From the NCBI GenBank assembly GCA_050951605.1, contig JBMNJJ010000005.1:1-64000 (forward strand): a stretch of DNA of 64,000 nucleotides, read 5' to 3'. Positions 16,760 to 24,950 of this stretch are shown here, piece by piece. The stretch is from DUTS01 sp050951605 (GTDB lineage: Bacteria; Bacillota; Peptococcia; DRI-13; DTU073). Under the pieces are notes generated by a model. The model ran no database searches. It was not told where the DNA came from and was given only the letters and a program-made list of their open reading frames with translations. The number at the start of each line of letters is the position of its first letter. Positions within the stretch are counted from its first letter, which is position 1. The position numbers and the translations under genes were made by a program.

Positions 16760-16882
16760 CAACGGTAGACCAATGCTTTAATTTTTATTTTTTAATGTCT
16801 TACCCCTCAAGGGACATGGAATCATAATTATCTAACGATCTTCTCTATTATCCCGAGTAATATTCATGCTTTTATAAGTCGC

Positions 16883-17734
16883 CTATAACTCCGGTGCCCA
16901 CTTCTCCCTTTTCGCGCCTAACCTTTCTTTTACTCCCTCTGTTTTAGTAGATCGATCATTAACATTTTCCCTATCCTGTAGTGCCCTATTTGTTATATCC
17001 GACAGTTGTTCCCGCGATTCATTACCGTATACTCCATCTAATCTTTGATTCATATCTTGAAACAATGACTTCTGTCGGTCGAATTGACGCCATTTTTCAA
17101 TAATCTGCCTATACATTTTCTCATTCTCGGCCACAATATCTTCAATTCCTTTTAAACCTTGCTCCATAGGGCTATCACTAAAGTATCTCTTTTCTAAAAA
17201 TTTTAATTCCTTCAAACTTTCGCTTGTAAGCGGCGATCTTATTTGAAGATACGGCATCTTTGCTATTTTTTCAGGATTAGCTAAATATTGTTTCAACTGC
17301 AAATTATCAGCTCGAACTGCCCTAGCGTCACGACAAAGCCCAGACAGAAGATCAAGGTCAATTTTTATTGTACGCCATATTTTTGCCAACTTATAGCTAA
17401 AATCCCCGCTTGCTAAAACGCCTTCTAGTAGTTCCTTTTTTTTATCATTAACAACTTGGATATTATGAATGTATATTTCATCATTAACTTCTTTCGAATT
17501 ATCTAATGAATAAAATGCATCCGTGCGCGATTCCTTAATATTTTTGAGCATTTTTTCTAACAAGGGTTTTTCTTTAAATTCCCATTGATGATGCTCCTGC
17601 ATTTCTTCTAGATCCCATCTCATATCCCTCATCTTCATCGAAAAAGGAATCTTTTTTAAATCAACTTTATTATTTTGCATATCTTGCTCTCTAACAACTA
17701 CCTCTTCGTACAAATTATCGAAAACATCACTCAT
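16883..17734 (-). CDS. Unrecognised helical protein, modular family A member (A2)
   Basis: A 283-residue charged helical protein without a recognised domain, signal peptide or membrane segment. Layout: MSDVFDNLYEEVVV (1-14); module at 69-185 with SRTDAFYSLDN (70-79), VNDEIY (83-88), LAKIWRTIK (116-124), YLANPEKIAKM (150-160) and SPLTSESLKELKFLEKRYF (167-185). A C-terminal motif at 220-250 (RQKSLFQDMNQRLD, YGNESREQLSDI) precedes a basic tail. It is closely related to A1. It lies just downstream of the HEPN gene but has its own family-type promoter. Confidence 0.8.
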   Translation of the reverse strand: MSDVFDNLYEEVVVREQDMQNNKVDLKKIPFSMKMRDMRWDLEEMQEHHQWEFKEKPLLEKMLKNIKESRTDAFYSLDNSKEVNDEIYIHNIQVVNDKKKELLEGVLASGDFSYKLAKIWRTIKIDLDLLSGLCRDARAVRADNLQLKQYLANPEKIAKMPYLQIRSPLTSESLKELKFLEKRYFSDSPMEQGLKGIEDIVAENEKMYRQIIEKWRQFDRQKSLFQDMNQRLDGVYGNESREQLSDITNRALQDRENVNDRSTKTEGVKERLGAKREKWAPEL

Positions 17735-17776
17735 CGGAATGAACCTTCCTTTTACAGATTATTTGGTTTTGCCCTT

Positions 17777-17805
17777 ATTATATCATATTTTCCGTGTTTT
17801 CCGAA
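17777..17805 (-). promoter_or_regulatory. Shared-family promoter, gene A2
   Basis: TTCGGA, 17-base spacer AAACACGGAAAATATGA, TATAAT on the minus strand, the same layout and a related spacer to the promoters of the other family genes. Confidence 0.65.
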
Positions 17806-17850
17806 AACCACCATGGAATCCTATATTCTTAATACTGGGACTCTCAATAA

Positions 17851-18480
17851 TTATCTAGCACTCCAATTATGTTCCCAAGTATTATGTTTTTTAGTATGAT
17901 TAGTATAATTTAACGCATTCTTTTTACTAATTGCCAAAAATTCATCTAGTGTTCTCTGCTTTTTACCAATTATATTTTGTATTTTCCGTATAACTTTATA
18001 TTTGTTTTTTCTTCCTTGTGTCAAATTATCACCAAAAGCTAAATATGTATCTGTTATCTCTGTATTCAATACATTTGAGATTTTTCTTTCCTTTTCTCTG
18101 ATTTTTTGAAGGGTAAAATCCAGCACACATTTAGCATCCCTAAGAGCTTCCTGCATATCATCTTTTAAAATTTCAATTTCGAAAGGATATCTTGCTCGCA
18201 CACCATATGGCGTAAGATCAATGCAAGCTTGACTTATCCCCTCAAAAGACTCATCTTTTTCAGCACACTTTTTACATAATAACTTTAAATCGTGAGTACG
18301 AGGTAGTGTCTCTTCCTCTTGATAAATTAGATATCCTTTTAATACTTTTTCCGTTGCCTGTTGACAATGAAAACAGATGTTTTCTAAAGGAGGTGGTGAC
18401 TTTTCTGAGAGATATTCAGCACTGCTTAAGTCTTGTTTCGCAAAATCAAACCATTCTTTAGCTATGCTGTTTTTATCCAT
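17851..18480 (-). CDS. HEPN-domain protein (toxin-like partner of MNT nucleotidyltransferase)
   Basis: A 209-residue protein. Residues 1-130 form a HEPN domain of the type next to small nucleotidyltransferases: EWFDFAKQDLSSAEYL, ICFHCQQATEKVLKGYLIYQ, LPRTHDLKLLC, LTPYGVRARYPFE. In HEPN/MNT pairs the HEPN protein is a ribonuclease-type toxin that its partner neutralises, often by AMPylation. The short RNase motif Rx4-6H of other HEPN families is not obvious. Residues 135-209 are an extra lysine/asparagine-rich extension. Its start overlaps the end of the MNT gene by 8 bases. Confidence 0.8.
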   Translation of the reverse strand: MDKNSIAKEWFDFAKQDLSSAEYLSEKSPPPLENICFHCQQATEKVLKGYLIYQEEETLPRTHDLKLLCKKCAEKDESFEGISQACIDLTPYGVRARYPFEIEILKDDMQEALRDAKCVLDFTLQKIREKERKISNVLNTEITDTYLAFGDNLTQGRKNKYKVIRKIQNIIGKKQRTLDEFLAISKKNALNYTNHTKKHNTWEHNWSAR

Positions 18481-18793
18481 AAAGCCTCACCCCTTCTTGA
18501 ACAATTGTTCTTTCGAGTGTAGGCAATAACTTACGCTGCTGAAAGTCGCTAGCTCTACGTACAAGAATATTAATCGGTTTCTTTTGTTCTTGATAAAGGG
18601 CCCTGCCAATAATCTGCATAGCTTCAAGGGGACGAATACTATCATCCGGGATTACTACACAGATATCAAAGTCACTGTCTTCTGAAAATATTCCCTCAGC
18701 ATAAGGACCAAAAAGATATATCTCTTCAGTTTCCACCGTATGCAAAATCGTTTGTTTAATCTTTTCCAACTCATTCCTAATTTGCATATTCAT
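18473..18793 (-). CDS. MNT-type minimal nucleotidyltransferase (antitoxin-like)
   Basis: A 106-residue protein with the nucleotidyltransferase core FGPYAEGIFSEDSDFDICVV: the DxD metal pair is intact, but the usual GS at the phosphate loop is GP. Such proteins pair with HEPN toxins as antitoxins. I chose the ATG at 18793, 5 nt after AGGTGA, over an in-frame codon at 18847. It is co-transcribed and overlapping with the HEPN gene, embedded among the modular family genes. Confidence 0.8.
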   Translation of the reverse strand: MNMQIRNELEKIKQTILHTVETEEIYLFGPYAEGIFSEDSDFDICVVIPDDSIRPLEAMQIIGRALYQEQKKPINILVRRASDFQQRKLLPTLERTIVQEGVRLYG

Positions 18794-18854
18794 ATAATCA
18801 CCTGCTTCATTAAGATAGTAATTAAGACCAACAGGAACTCTGTCCAAGTATTAC

Positions 18855-19145
18855 CTACCGCTCAAAAGTCTCCTTCCTCTCATTACGTATCACCCCACTT
18901 GTTTTAATCAGTGATGCCCCCTCCGGTTCATAACGAGATTGCTCATCCAATCTTTTATTCATGTCTTTAAGCAAATCTTTCTGTCTGTCTCTATCTTTTT
19001 GGGCCCTGGTGATTATCTCAGACAGTGACTCCCGCGGTTCATCACCATATTGCCTATCTAATCTCTCGTTCATTTCTTCAAGCAAGGCTTTTTGTCTGTC
19101 AAGTTGTGCCTCATTTTCCCTTGCAAATTTATCTAATTTATTCAT
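18855..19145 (-). CDS. Short member of the modular family (C-terminal motif only, duplicated)
   Basis: A 96-residue, very charged protein made of two copies of the family A C-terminal motif: DRQKALLEEMNERLDRQYGD (residues 16-35) with EPRESLSEIITRAQ after it, then DRQKDLLKDMNKRLDEQ (53-69). The main module is absent. A basic tail (RNERKETFER) follows. Likely a coiled coil; function unknown. It lies immediately upstream of the MNT/HEPN genes and has a family-type promoter, so it may head that transcript. Confidence 0.65.
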   Translation of the reverse strand: MNKLDKFARENEAQLDRQKALLEEMNERLDRQYGDEPRESLSEIITRAQKDRDRQKDLLKDMNKRLDEQSRYEPEGASLIKTSGVIRNERKETFER

Positions 19146-19197
19146 TACGTATCATCTCCTTAAGCTCCATTTTTTGATATTTCCCATTATAATAATA

Positions 19198-19226
19198 ATT
19201 ATACCACCTCCAAAATAAGCTAATAT
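19198..19226 (-). promoter_or_regulatory. Shared-family promoter, short member
   Basis: ATATTA, 17 bases GCTTATTTTGGAGGTGG, TATAAT on the minus strand. This is the most diverged of the family promoters; the TTTTGGAGGTGG spacer resembles TATTGGAAATATGG in the others. Confidence 0.5.
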
Positions 19227-19301
19227 TCCCTCAACACCCAATTATCAGTTTTTCGGTATTTTACGGAAATTATCATGAAAGCCAGGTCCCATTAATAATG
19301 A

Positions 19302-19964
19302 CTAGCGGCTAATCCTCTCGGTTATCGGCAAATTACCCTTGCTTTGCCCTGTTACCTCCTCCTTGCCAGCTCGTTCTGTCGTCCTCTCTTTAAGAGATTG
19401 TCTTTCCTCCCAAAGTAACCTTTTTCTAGCTTTTTCTAAAGCTATTAATCCTTTCCCTTCATTATATTGTGCATAAATTCTTTCCAGATTTTCTAAAGTT
19501 GCACATTGTTCTTTGTAAAATCGTTCTGTATTAAGAGTGCCTATTTCTTTGCAAACAATCGTATGCATAGCTTTTTTCCATAAATCAGCTCTTTCCCTAA
19601 GGTCATTTGTTGTTTTTTCAGCTCGTTCAATTTCTTTTCTTATTTGTTGCGCTACATACGGACATTTTTCATTTAAAAAGTCTTGATACATATTTTCTAG
19701 CACAGGTTCAAATATTTTGTCTATATTCTCCAGTGTATTCTTATATTTATGCTCTATTTTACGAAACGCCTCATCCCTTTCTGTATCACTATCGCCTATC
19801 TGTTCAGGGAAGTCCCCATTTTCGTAATATATGGGGATCTGTTCAGCTGTAGCCTTGAGTTGTTCTAATTGATAATCTTTCTCTATTTTTGGCAAATCTT
19901 CTATAGTAAAATCTTTTGGTTTTTGTGGACGAAATAATTTTTCTATTTTATTCAATAAGCCCAT
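19302..19964 (-). CDS. Unrecognised helical protein, modular family B member with one module (B2)
   Basis: A 220-residue charged helical protein similar to the second half of B1: PIYYENGDFPEQIGDSDTER, KYKNTLENIDKIF, RADLWKKAM, CKEIGTLNTERFYKEQC, YAQYNEGKGLIALEKAR and LLWEERQSL. A basic tail (QSKGNLPITERISR) matches that of B1. It starts MGLLNKIEKLFRPQKPKDF; I prefer the ATG at 19964, after AAGGAG, to a TTG at 19997. No domain is recognised. It is the first family gene after gatB and has its own family promoter. Confidence 0.75.
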   Translation of the reverse strand: MGLLNKIEKLFRPQKPKDFTIEDLPKIEKDYQLEQLKATAEQIPIYYENGDFPEQIGDSDTERDEAFRKIEHKYKNTLENIDKIFEPVLENMYQDFLNEKCPYVAQQIRKEIERAEKTTNDLRERADLWKKAMHTIVCKEIGTLNTERFYKEQCATLENLERIYAQYNEGKGLIALEKARKRLLWEERQSLKERTTERAGKEEVTGQSKGNLPITERISR

Positions 19965-20014
19965 CACAGACCATCTCCTTATATTCAATTTTTTCAATAT
20001 TTCCCTTTGTAATA

Positions 20015-20043
20015 ATTATACCATATTTCTAATATTTTCAGAA
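20015..20043 (-). promoter_or_regulatory. Shared-family promoter, gene B2
   Basis: TTCTGA, 17-base spacer AAATATTAGAAATATGG, TATAAT on the minus strand. The spacer matches that of gene A1 at nearly every position. Confidence 0.65.
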
Positions 20044-20050
20044 TAAAATT

Positions 20051-20093
20051 AAAATAAAACCATCCTTCGCATGTACAGGATGGTTTATTTTAT
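20051..20093 (-). terminator. Intrinsic terminator after gatB
   Basis: ACCATCCT / AGGATGGT stem extended by AAAATAAA / TTTATTTT on both sides, so it can work in both directions. It ends the gatCAB transcript. Confidence 0.85.
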
Positions 20094-20118
20094 CATGAGC
20101 TAAGTTCTAGTCTTTCTT

Positions 20119-21564
20119 TTACTTTAATTTCTCTTGCAGAAGTTTATTCACAACACCCGGATTGGCCTGTCCTTTTGTTTCCTTCATAATTTGCCCCACC
20201 AAAAAGCCAAGGGCTTTTTTCTTACCTCCGCGATAATCTTCTACTGATTGGGGATTAGCGGCAATCGTTTTATCCACAATAGCTGCCAAAGCACCCTCAT
20301 CAGAAATCTGCACCAAACCCTTTTCCTTAATAATTTTCTCCGGGTCTTTTCCGGTAGCAAACATCTCTGCAAAAACTTTTTTCGCTATTTTTCCACTGAT
20401 TTTACCATCAGCTTGCACTTTAAGCAGCGTAGCTAACTGCTTGGGAGTAACCTTACTCTCCTCGATCTCCATATTATTAGCATTTAACAAACCTAAATAT
20501 TCCACCATAATCCAATTAGCTACCGCTTTGGGGTCATTATATAAAGCTACTGTCTGATCAAAAAACTCAGCTAGCGCTCTACTTGCCGTAAGCACACCGG
20601 CATCATAGGCAGAAAGACCTAGCTCTTGCACCAGACGTTCTTTTCGGGCCTCCGGAAGTTCAGGCAAAGATGCTTTTATTTTTTCCACCCATTCAGGTTC
20701 TAAAATAATTGGTGCTAAATCCGGGTCCGGAAAATAACGATAGTCATGAGCTTCTTCTTTACTCCGCATCACCGCCGTAATACCTGTTGCTTCGTCCCAA
20801 GCCCGCGTCTCTTGCACAATCTCCCCGCCTTCTTCTAAAACCTCTTGCTGTCGTTCTATCTCATATTCCAAAGCCCTCTCTAATGCCCGAAAAGAATTCA
20901 TATTCTTAATTTCCGTTTTGGTCCCTAACTTCGCTGAGCCTACAGGGCGTAAAGAGATATTAGCATCACAACGCAAAGAACCCTCTTCCATCTTCACATC
21001 GGAAACCCCGGTATATTCTAAAACAGCCCGTAACTGCTCTAAAAAAACACGTGCTTCTTCAGCAGAACTGATATCCGGTTCAGTGACAATCTCAATCAAA
21101 GGCACACCCGCCCGATTATAATCAGCTAATGAATACTGTGAAGAAGTAATACTACTTCCACTATGCAATAATTTCCCGGCATCTTCCTCCAAATGAATCC
21201 TATTAATTCTGATTTTCTTCTTCACTCCATCCACTTCAATTTCCAGATAACCATTCCTACAAATAGGCAAGTTATACTGTGAAATCTGATAAGCTGTAGG
21301 CAAATCAGGATAGAAATAATTTTTCCGATCGAATTTACTATAAGGTTGTATAGCACAGTTTAGAGCCACTCCGGCACAAACGGCATATTCTACAGCCTGT
21401 TTATTTAAGACAGGCAGTGCACCCGGTAGCCCTAAACATACAGGACACACATGAGTATTTTCCTTACCGCCAAATTCGTTAGGACACGAACAAAATATTT
21501 TAGTTTTTGTTTTTAATTCAGCATGTATTTCTAAACCAATGACTGCTTCCCACTCTACTCCCAT
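20119..21564 (-). CDS. gatB: Asp-tRNA(Asn)/Glu-tRNA(Gln) amidotransferase subunit B
   Basis: A 481-residue GatB, the kinase/transamidase subunit that activates mischarged Glu-tRNA(Gln) or Asp-tRNA(Asn) and adds ammonia. Seen: VIGLEIHAELKTKTKIFCSC, cysteines CSCPN and CPVCLGLPGALPVLN (zinc site), RKNYFYPDLPTAYQISQY, LHLEEDAGK-type HLEEDAGKLLHSG, and a C-terminal YqeY-like tRNA-binding tail with GKISGKIAKKVF. Length is normal. It lies 1 bp downstream of gatA and is clearly translated with it. No active-site loss was seen here, unlike in GatA. Confidence 0.95.
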   Translation of the reverse strand: MGVEWEAVIGLEIHAELKTKTKIFCSCPNEFGGKENTHVCPVCLGLPGALPVLNKQAVEYAVCAGVALNCAIQPYSKFDRKNYFYPDLPTAYQISQYNLPICRNGYLEIEVDGVKKKIRINRIHLEEDAGKLLHSGSSITSSQYSLADYNRAGVPLIEIVTEPDISSAEEARVFLEQLRAVLEYTGVSDVKMEEGSLRCDANISLRPVGSAKLGTKTEIKNMNSFRALERALEYEIERQQEVLEEGGEIVQETRAWDEATGITAVMRSKEEAHDYRYFPDPDLAPIILEPEWVEKIKASLPELPEARKERLVQELGLSAYDAGVLTASRALAEFFDQTVALYNDPKAVANWIMVEYLGLLNANNMEIEESKVTPKQLATLLKVQADGKISGKIAKKVFAEMFATGKDPEKIIKEKGLVQISDEGALAAIVDKTIAANPQSVEDYRGGKKKALGFLVGQIMKETKGQANPGVVNKLLQEKLK

Positions 21565-21565
21565 C

Positions 21566-23032
21566 TTATTTCACCCCTTCGCCCTTTAGTTTAAGCCTTG
21601 TCTGTTCCGTATTCTGCTCTAAAGTATAACCTACCCTAAACAGCGTTTCTTCGCCAAAAGCTCGACCTAATAACTGTAACCCCACAGGACGTTCCTGAAC
21701 AGTTCCCCAAGGCAAAGACAAAGCCGGTATTCCCGCTAAATTAGCCAGACTGGTTAGACTATCTAACTGCCCTGCCCAAACATTTTCTTTCTCTGCACCC
21801 AGATTAAACGCTACAGTAGGTGTTGTCGGTGTAAGTAAACAGTCATATTTCTGAAAAAGTTTCTCCAACTCTTCTTTAATTAAAGCCCTCACCTTAAGTG
21901 CCTTTAAATAATAGTCCTCGTATTGCGCGGAACTTAAAACATATGTCCCTAAGATAATTCTCTTTTTTACTTCGGCTCCAAAACCTTGGCTCCGCGTCTT
22001 TTTGAATAAAGAATCAACATCTTCACCCTCTACCCGCAAGCCATACCGTACCCCATCGAAACGTGCCAAATTCGAACTAGCTTCTGCAGCAGTAATAATC
22101 TGATAAGTAGCAGATATTGCTTCCTGATGAGGCAGAGAAACCTCGGCACAATAAGCACCTAATTCTTCTAACTTTTCCACTGCCTGCTCAAGAGAAGCCA
22201 TCATCTCGGGAGCAACTCTACCTTGCAAATATTCCTGAGGAATTCCGATTTTTAACCCTTTTATATCATTGCTTAAAAAACTGGTAAAATCAGGAGTGAC
22301 GCCGGATACCGAAGTAGAATCTTGAAGGTCATGTCCGGAAATGGCATTCATTACTAAAGCGCAGTCTGTCATATCCCGGGTTAAAGAACCTACCTGGTCT
22401 AAAGAAGAAACACAAGGGATGACACCATAACGCGAAACATATCCATACGTAGGTTTAAAGCCAATCACACCACAAAAAGAAGCAGGCTGACGGAGAGAAC
22501 CTCCTGTATCAGAACCTAAAGAAAAAACCACTTCCTCTGCAGCTACAGCCGCTGCCGCACCCCCACAAGCTCCACCCGGTACAGCTTGTAAGTCATGTGG
22601 ATTATGTGTAGCAAAGAAAGCCGAATTTTCCGTAGTAGTACCTAAACCAAATTCATCGAGATTACATTTTCCCACTAAAACAGCTTTAGCTGCCTGCAAC
22701 TTTTCTACCACTGTTGCATTATAGGGGGGAACAAAGTTTTCCAACATTCTTGATGAACAAGTCGTCCTAATCCCCGATGTACAAATATTATCAGTAAGGG
22801 CCATCGGAATACCCGCTAAAGGTGGAAGCTGTTCTCCCTTCTTTCTTTGCTCATCTACTTTTCTAGCTTGCTCCAAGGCCTCTTTTTCAGTCACCGTCAC
22901 AAAAGCCTTAATTTGATCATCAATTGTCTCGACCTTAGTCAAGTGTTCTTTTACTAAGTCTTCATTGCTAATTTCTTTTTTTGCTAACAGAACCTGTAAT
23001 GCATGACCTGTTAAACCAAGTAATGACGACAA
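21566..23032 (-). CDS. gatA: Amidotransferase subunit A (GatA) with a disrupted amidase triad
   Basis: A 488-residue GatA, whose normal role is to hydrolyse glutamine and channel ammonia to GatB. The family uses a Lys/cis-Ser/Ser triad. The nucleophile region is intact (LGSDTGGSLRQPASFCG, Ser179). The catalytic Lys of GIP-A-KDNI is Thr80 here (GIPMALTDNI). The GGSSGGS loop bearing the cis-Ser is GGACGGA (Ala155, Cys156). FAMGSSTENSAF is FGLGTTTENSAF. The frame is otherwise clean and full length. The gene sits between gatC and gatB in a normal operon. Glutaminase activity is doubtful. Confidence 0.92.
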   Translation of the reverse strand: MSSLLGLTGHALQVLLAKKEISNEDLVKEHLTKVETIDDQIKAFVTVTEKEALEQARKVDEQRKKGEQLPPLAGIPMALTDNICTSGIRTTCSSRMLENFVPPYNATVVEKLQAAKAVLVGKCNLDEFGLGTTTENSAFFATHNPHDLQAVPGGACGGAAAAVAAEEVVFSLGSDTGGSLRQPASFCGVIGFKPTYGYVSRYGVIPCVSSLDQVGSLTRDMTDCALVMNAISGHDLQDSTSVSGVTPDFTSFLSNDIKGLKIGIPQEYLQGRVAPEMMASLEQAVEKLEELGAYCAEVSLPHQEAISATYQIITAAEASSNLARFDGVRYGLRVEGEDVDSLFKKTRSQGFGAEVKKRIILGTYVLSSAQYEDYYLKALKVRALIKEELEKLFQKYDCLLTPTTPTVAFNLGAEKENVWAGQLDSLTSLANLAGIPALSLPWGTVQERPVGLQLLGRAFGEETLFRVGYTLEQNTEQTRLKLKGEGVK

Positions 23033-23066
23033 AAAACTTCCTCCTCTCTTAACTAAAAAACTCTAC

Positions 23067-23357
23067 TTAAACAATCCTCGGTACTTTAAAACACCCGTCC
23101 TCTACTTCTGAAGTATTCGCTAAAGCCTTTTCCTGCATAAGACACTTCCCTACCCGATCCTCACGGAAAACATTCTTAGAGGGAAGAACATACACCAGTG
23201 GCTCCACCCCGCTTGTGTCTACCTCCTTTAAAACTTCCAGCTGTTCTAATCTTGCCTGCAAAGCCTGGGTAAAACTTTGACTTTCCTCTGTCGATAGCTC
23301 CAATTTAGCTAAATCAGCTATCTTTTCCACATCTTTTTCTGTAATTTTCACCGACAC
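23067..23357 (-). CDS. gatC: Amidotransferase subunit C
   Basis: A 96-residue GatC, the small subunit that wraps around and stabilises the GatA-GatB interface. Seen: VEKIADLAKLELSTEE, LEQLEVLKEVDTSGVEPL and the C-terminal CFKVPRIV. First gene of the gatC-gatA-gatB operon, 34 bp before gatA. Start is GTG. Confidence 0.95.
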   Translation of the reverse strand: MSVKITEKDVEKIADLAKLELSTEESQSFTQALQARLEQLEVLKEVDTSGVEPLVYVLPSKNVFREDRVGKCLMQEKALANTSEVEDGCFKVPRIV

Positions 23358-23461
23358 TTCACCTACCTTTATCTCATAAGGTCTTATACGTATATAAACT
23401 ACACCACACCATGCATTATATCAAATCTTATGGAAAGAAGACAATTTTTTCTAACCTAAAC

Positions 23462-23505
23462 AAAAAGGAACGACCCGAGAATAAACCTCCGGACGCTCCT
23501 TTTTT
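23462..23505. terminator. Terminator after modular gene A3
   Basis: A long imperfect hairpin (AAAGGAACG ... CGCTCCTTT) flanked by A- and T-runs on both sides, so it is bidirectional. A related hairpin is found at 24951, on the other side of A3. Confidence 0.75.
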
Positions 23506-23519
23506 AGTCATCTGTAAGA

Positions 23520-24788
23520 TTACCTAAACCAAATACCGGTCTGTACTTTTGCTCCCACTGTTTTAGTAGACCGCTTATTAATATCTCCCTTATCCTTATT
23601 CTGTCGCGCCTTACTTAATATATCAGACAGCTTCTCACGCGGCTTATTACCATACTCTCTTCTATCTAAGCCTTGTTCTCCTTTCAGAAATAATGGCTCT
23701 TGTCGGTTAATTAGCATCCATTTTTCACTAACTTGACCATACATTTTCTCATTCTCAACCACAATATTGTGAATTCCCTTTAAACATTGTTCTATACGAC
23801 TATTGTTAAAATAGCTTTTTTCCAAAGATTTTAATTCACGCAAATTTTCACTTGTCAGCGGTGGTTTCATTTGAAAATAGGATAGCTCTGCTATTTGGGC
23901 GGGATTAGTTAAACATTCTTTTAGCTGTAAATGATCAGTCTTAGCTCTCCTCGCGGCATCCCAATGGTTAGATAAGATTTGAAGGTTATCATTAAGTATA
24001 TGCCATGTTTGGGCAAACCTACCACTATAAACCCCGTCTGCTAATATACCTTTCATTACTTTTTCTCTTTCCTGTGAAATAACTTGGCCATCACGCCTAT
24101 ATATTTCATCATTAACTTCTGGGGAATTATCTAAGGAATAAAAAGCATCAGGGCGTGATTCCTTAATATTTTTGAGTATCTTTTTTAATTCCTGAACTTC
24201 ATTCCACCAACCTACATTCCATTTAACTCTATTTTCAATTGGTCTTATATATTCTTTGAAGTACTTAGGGTAAAAATTTTTTAATATTTTTTTCAATCTG
24301 TCTAATTCGTCCAGACCAAAAATCCTTTTTTCCGTTATTCTCACTATTTTTTCCGGTTGTGTTAAAACGTTTCCCAACCATTGTCTATCCTCGATAGATT
24401 GTTTCTTAGCATTACACATAAGCTGGGGCAGGTCATAAAGGTCTCTACCTATTTGCTCCAGTACCCATCTCTGTTGCTTAGAAAGTTCTACTTCCGCTGC
24501 GGCCAAATCTGACGACAGTTTTTCCCATTCTCGGTGAATCATCCTCTCTGCCCGTTTAGCTTCTGCTCCATATGGGCGCTCAAATTTTAGCCAAAACCTC
24601 ATCTCATTGATCCTATCTACTGTTAATTTATGTACCTTATGCCATTTTAAATACGTTATTGGAGACCAACTTTTTATTGGTTTTATCTTTTCCCCTTGCC
24701 ATTGTCCATTTACACGAACGTTATTATTATATCGTTCAAATGCCTCAACAAAAAACGGATCAAACCAACTCTTTAAATGAGCCATCAT
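23520..24788 (-). CDS. Unrecognised helical protein, modular family A member with a duplicated module (A3)
   Basis: A 422-residue protein. Its C-terminal half is a full family A module (SRPDAFYSLDN, VNDEIY, CLTNPAQIAEL, SPLTSENLRELK-like PPLTSENLRELKSLEKSYF, then YGNKPREKLSDIL). The N-terminal half is a diverged copy: VDRINEMRFW, LGNVLTQPEKIVRI and LDELDRLKKILKNFY align with YLANPEKIAKM and ELKFLEKRYF of A2. It therefore records a module duplication. Trp-rich start (MMAHLKSWFDPFF). No recognised function. It is separated from the main cluster by gatCAB and sits between ligA and gatC with its own promoter. Confidence 0.8.
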   Translation of the reverse strand: MMAHLKSWFDPFFVEAFERYNNNVRVNGQWQGEKIKPIKSWSPITYLKWHKVHKLTVDRINEMRFWLKFERPYGAEAKRAERMIHREWEKLSSDLAAAEVELSKQQRWVLEQIGRDLYDLPQLMCNAKKQSIEDRQWLGNVLTQPEKIVRITEKRIFGLDELDRLKKILKNFYPKYFKEYIRPIENRVKWNVGWWNEVQELKKILKNIKESRPDAFYSLDNSPEVNDEIYRRDGQVISQEREKVMKGILADGVYSGRFAQTWHILNDNLQILSNHWDAARRAKTDHLQLKECLTNPAQIAELSYFQMKPPLTSENLRELKSLEKSYFNNSRIEQCLKGIHNIVVENEKMYGQVSEKWMLINRQEPLFLKGEQGLDRREYGNKPREKLSDILSKARQNKDKGDINKRSTKTVGAKVQTGIWFR

Positions 24789-24827
24789 CCCGCTCCCCTT
24801 TTATCTTTTTTAAATTTTCCTACTCTT

Positions 24828-24856
24828 ATAATAGCTATTTTTCCAATATTTCGCAA
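24828..24856 (-). promoter_or_regulatory. Shared-family promoter, gene A3
   Basis: TTGCGA, 17-base spacer AATATTGGAAAAATAGC, TATTAT on the minus strand. The ATATTGGAAA core is shared with genes A1, A2 and B2 although A3 lies 5 kb away beyond gatCAB. Confidence 0.65.
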
Positions 24857-24950
24857 ATTAAAATCTTAATTTCTTTGCTAACTTTCCGATAACTATAGTA
24901 AAGATTTTAAAAACCGCCTCGATAACATTTTACTCATACCACTTAACCAC

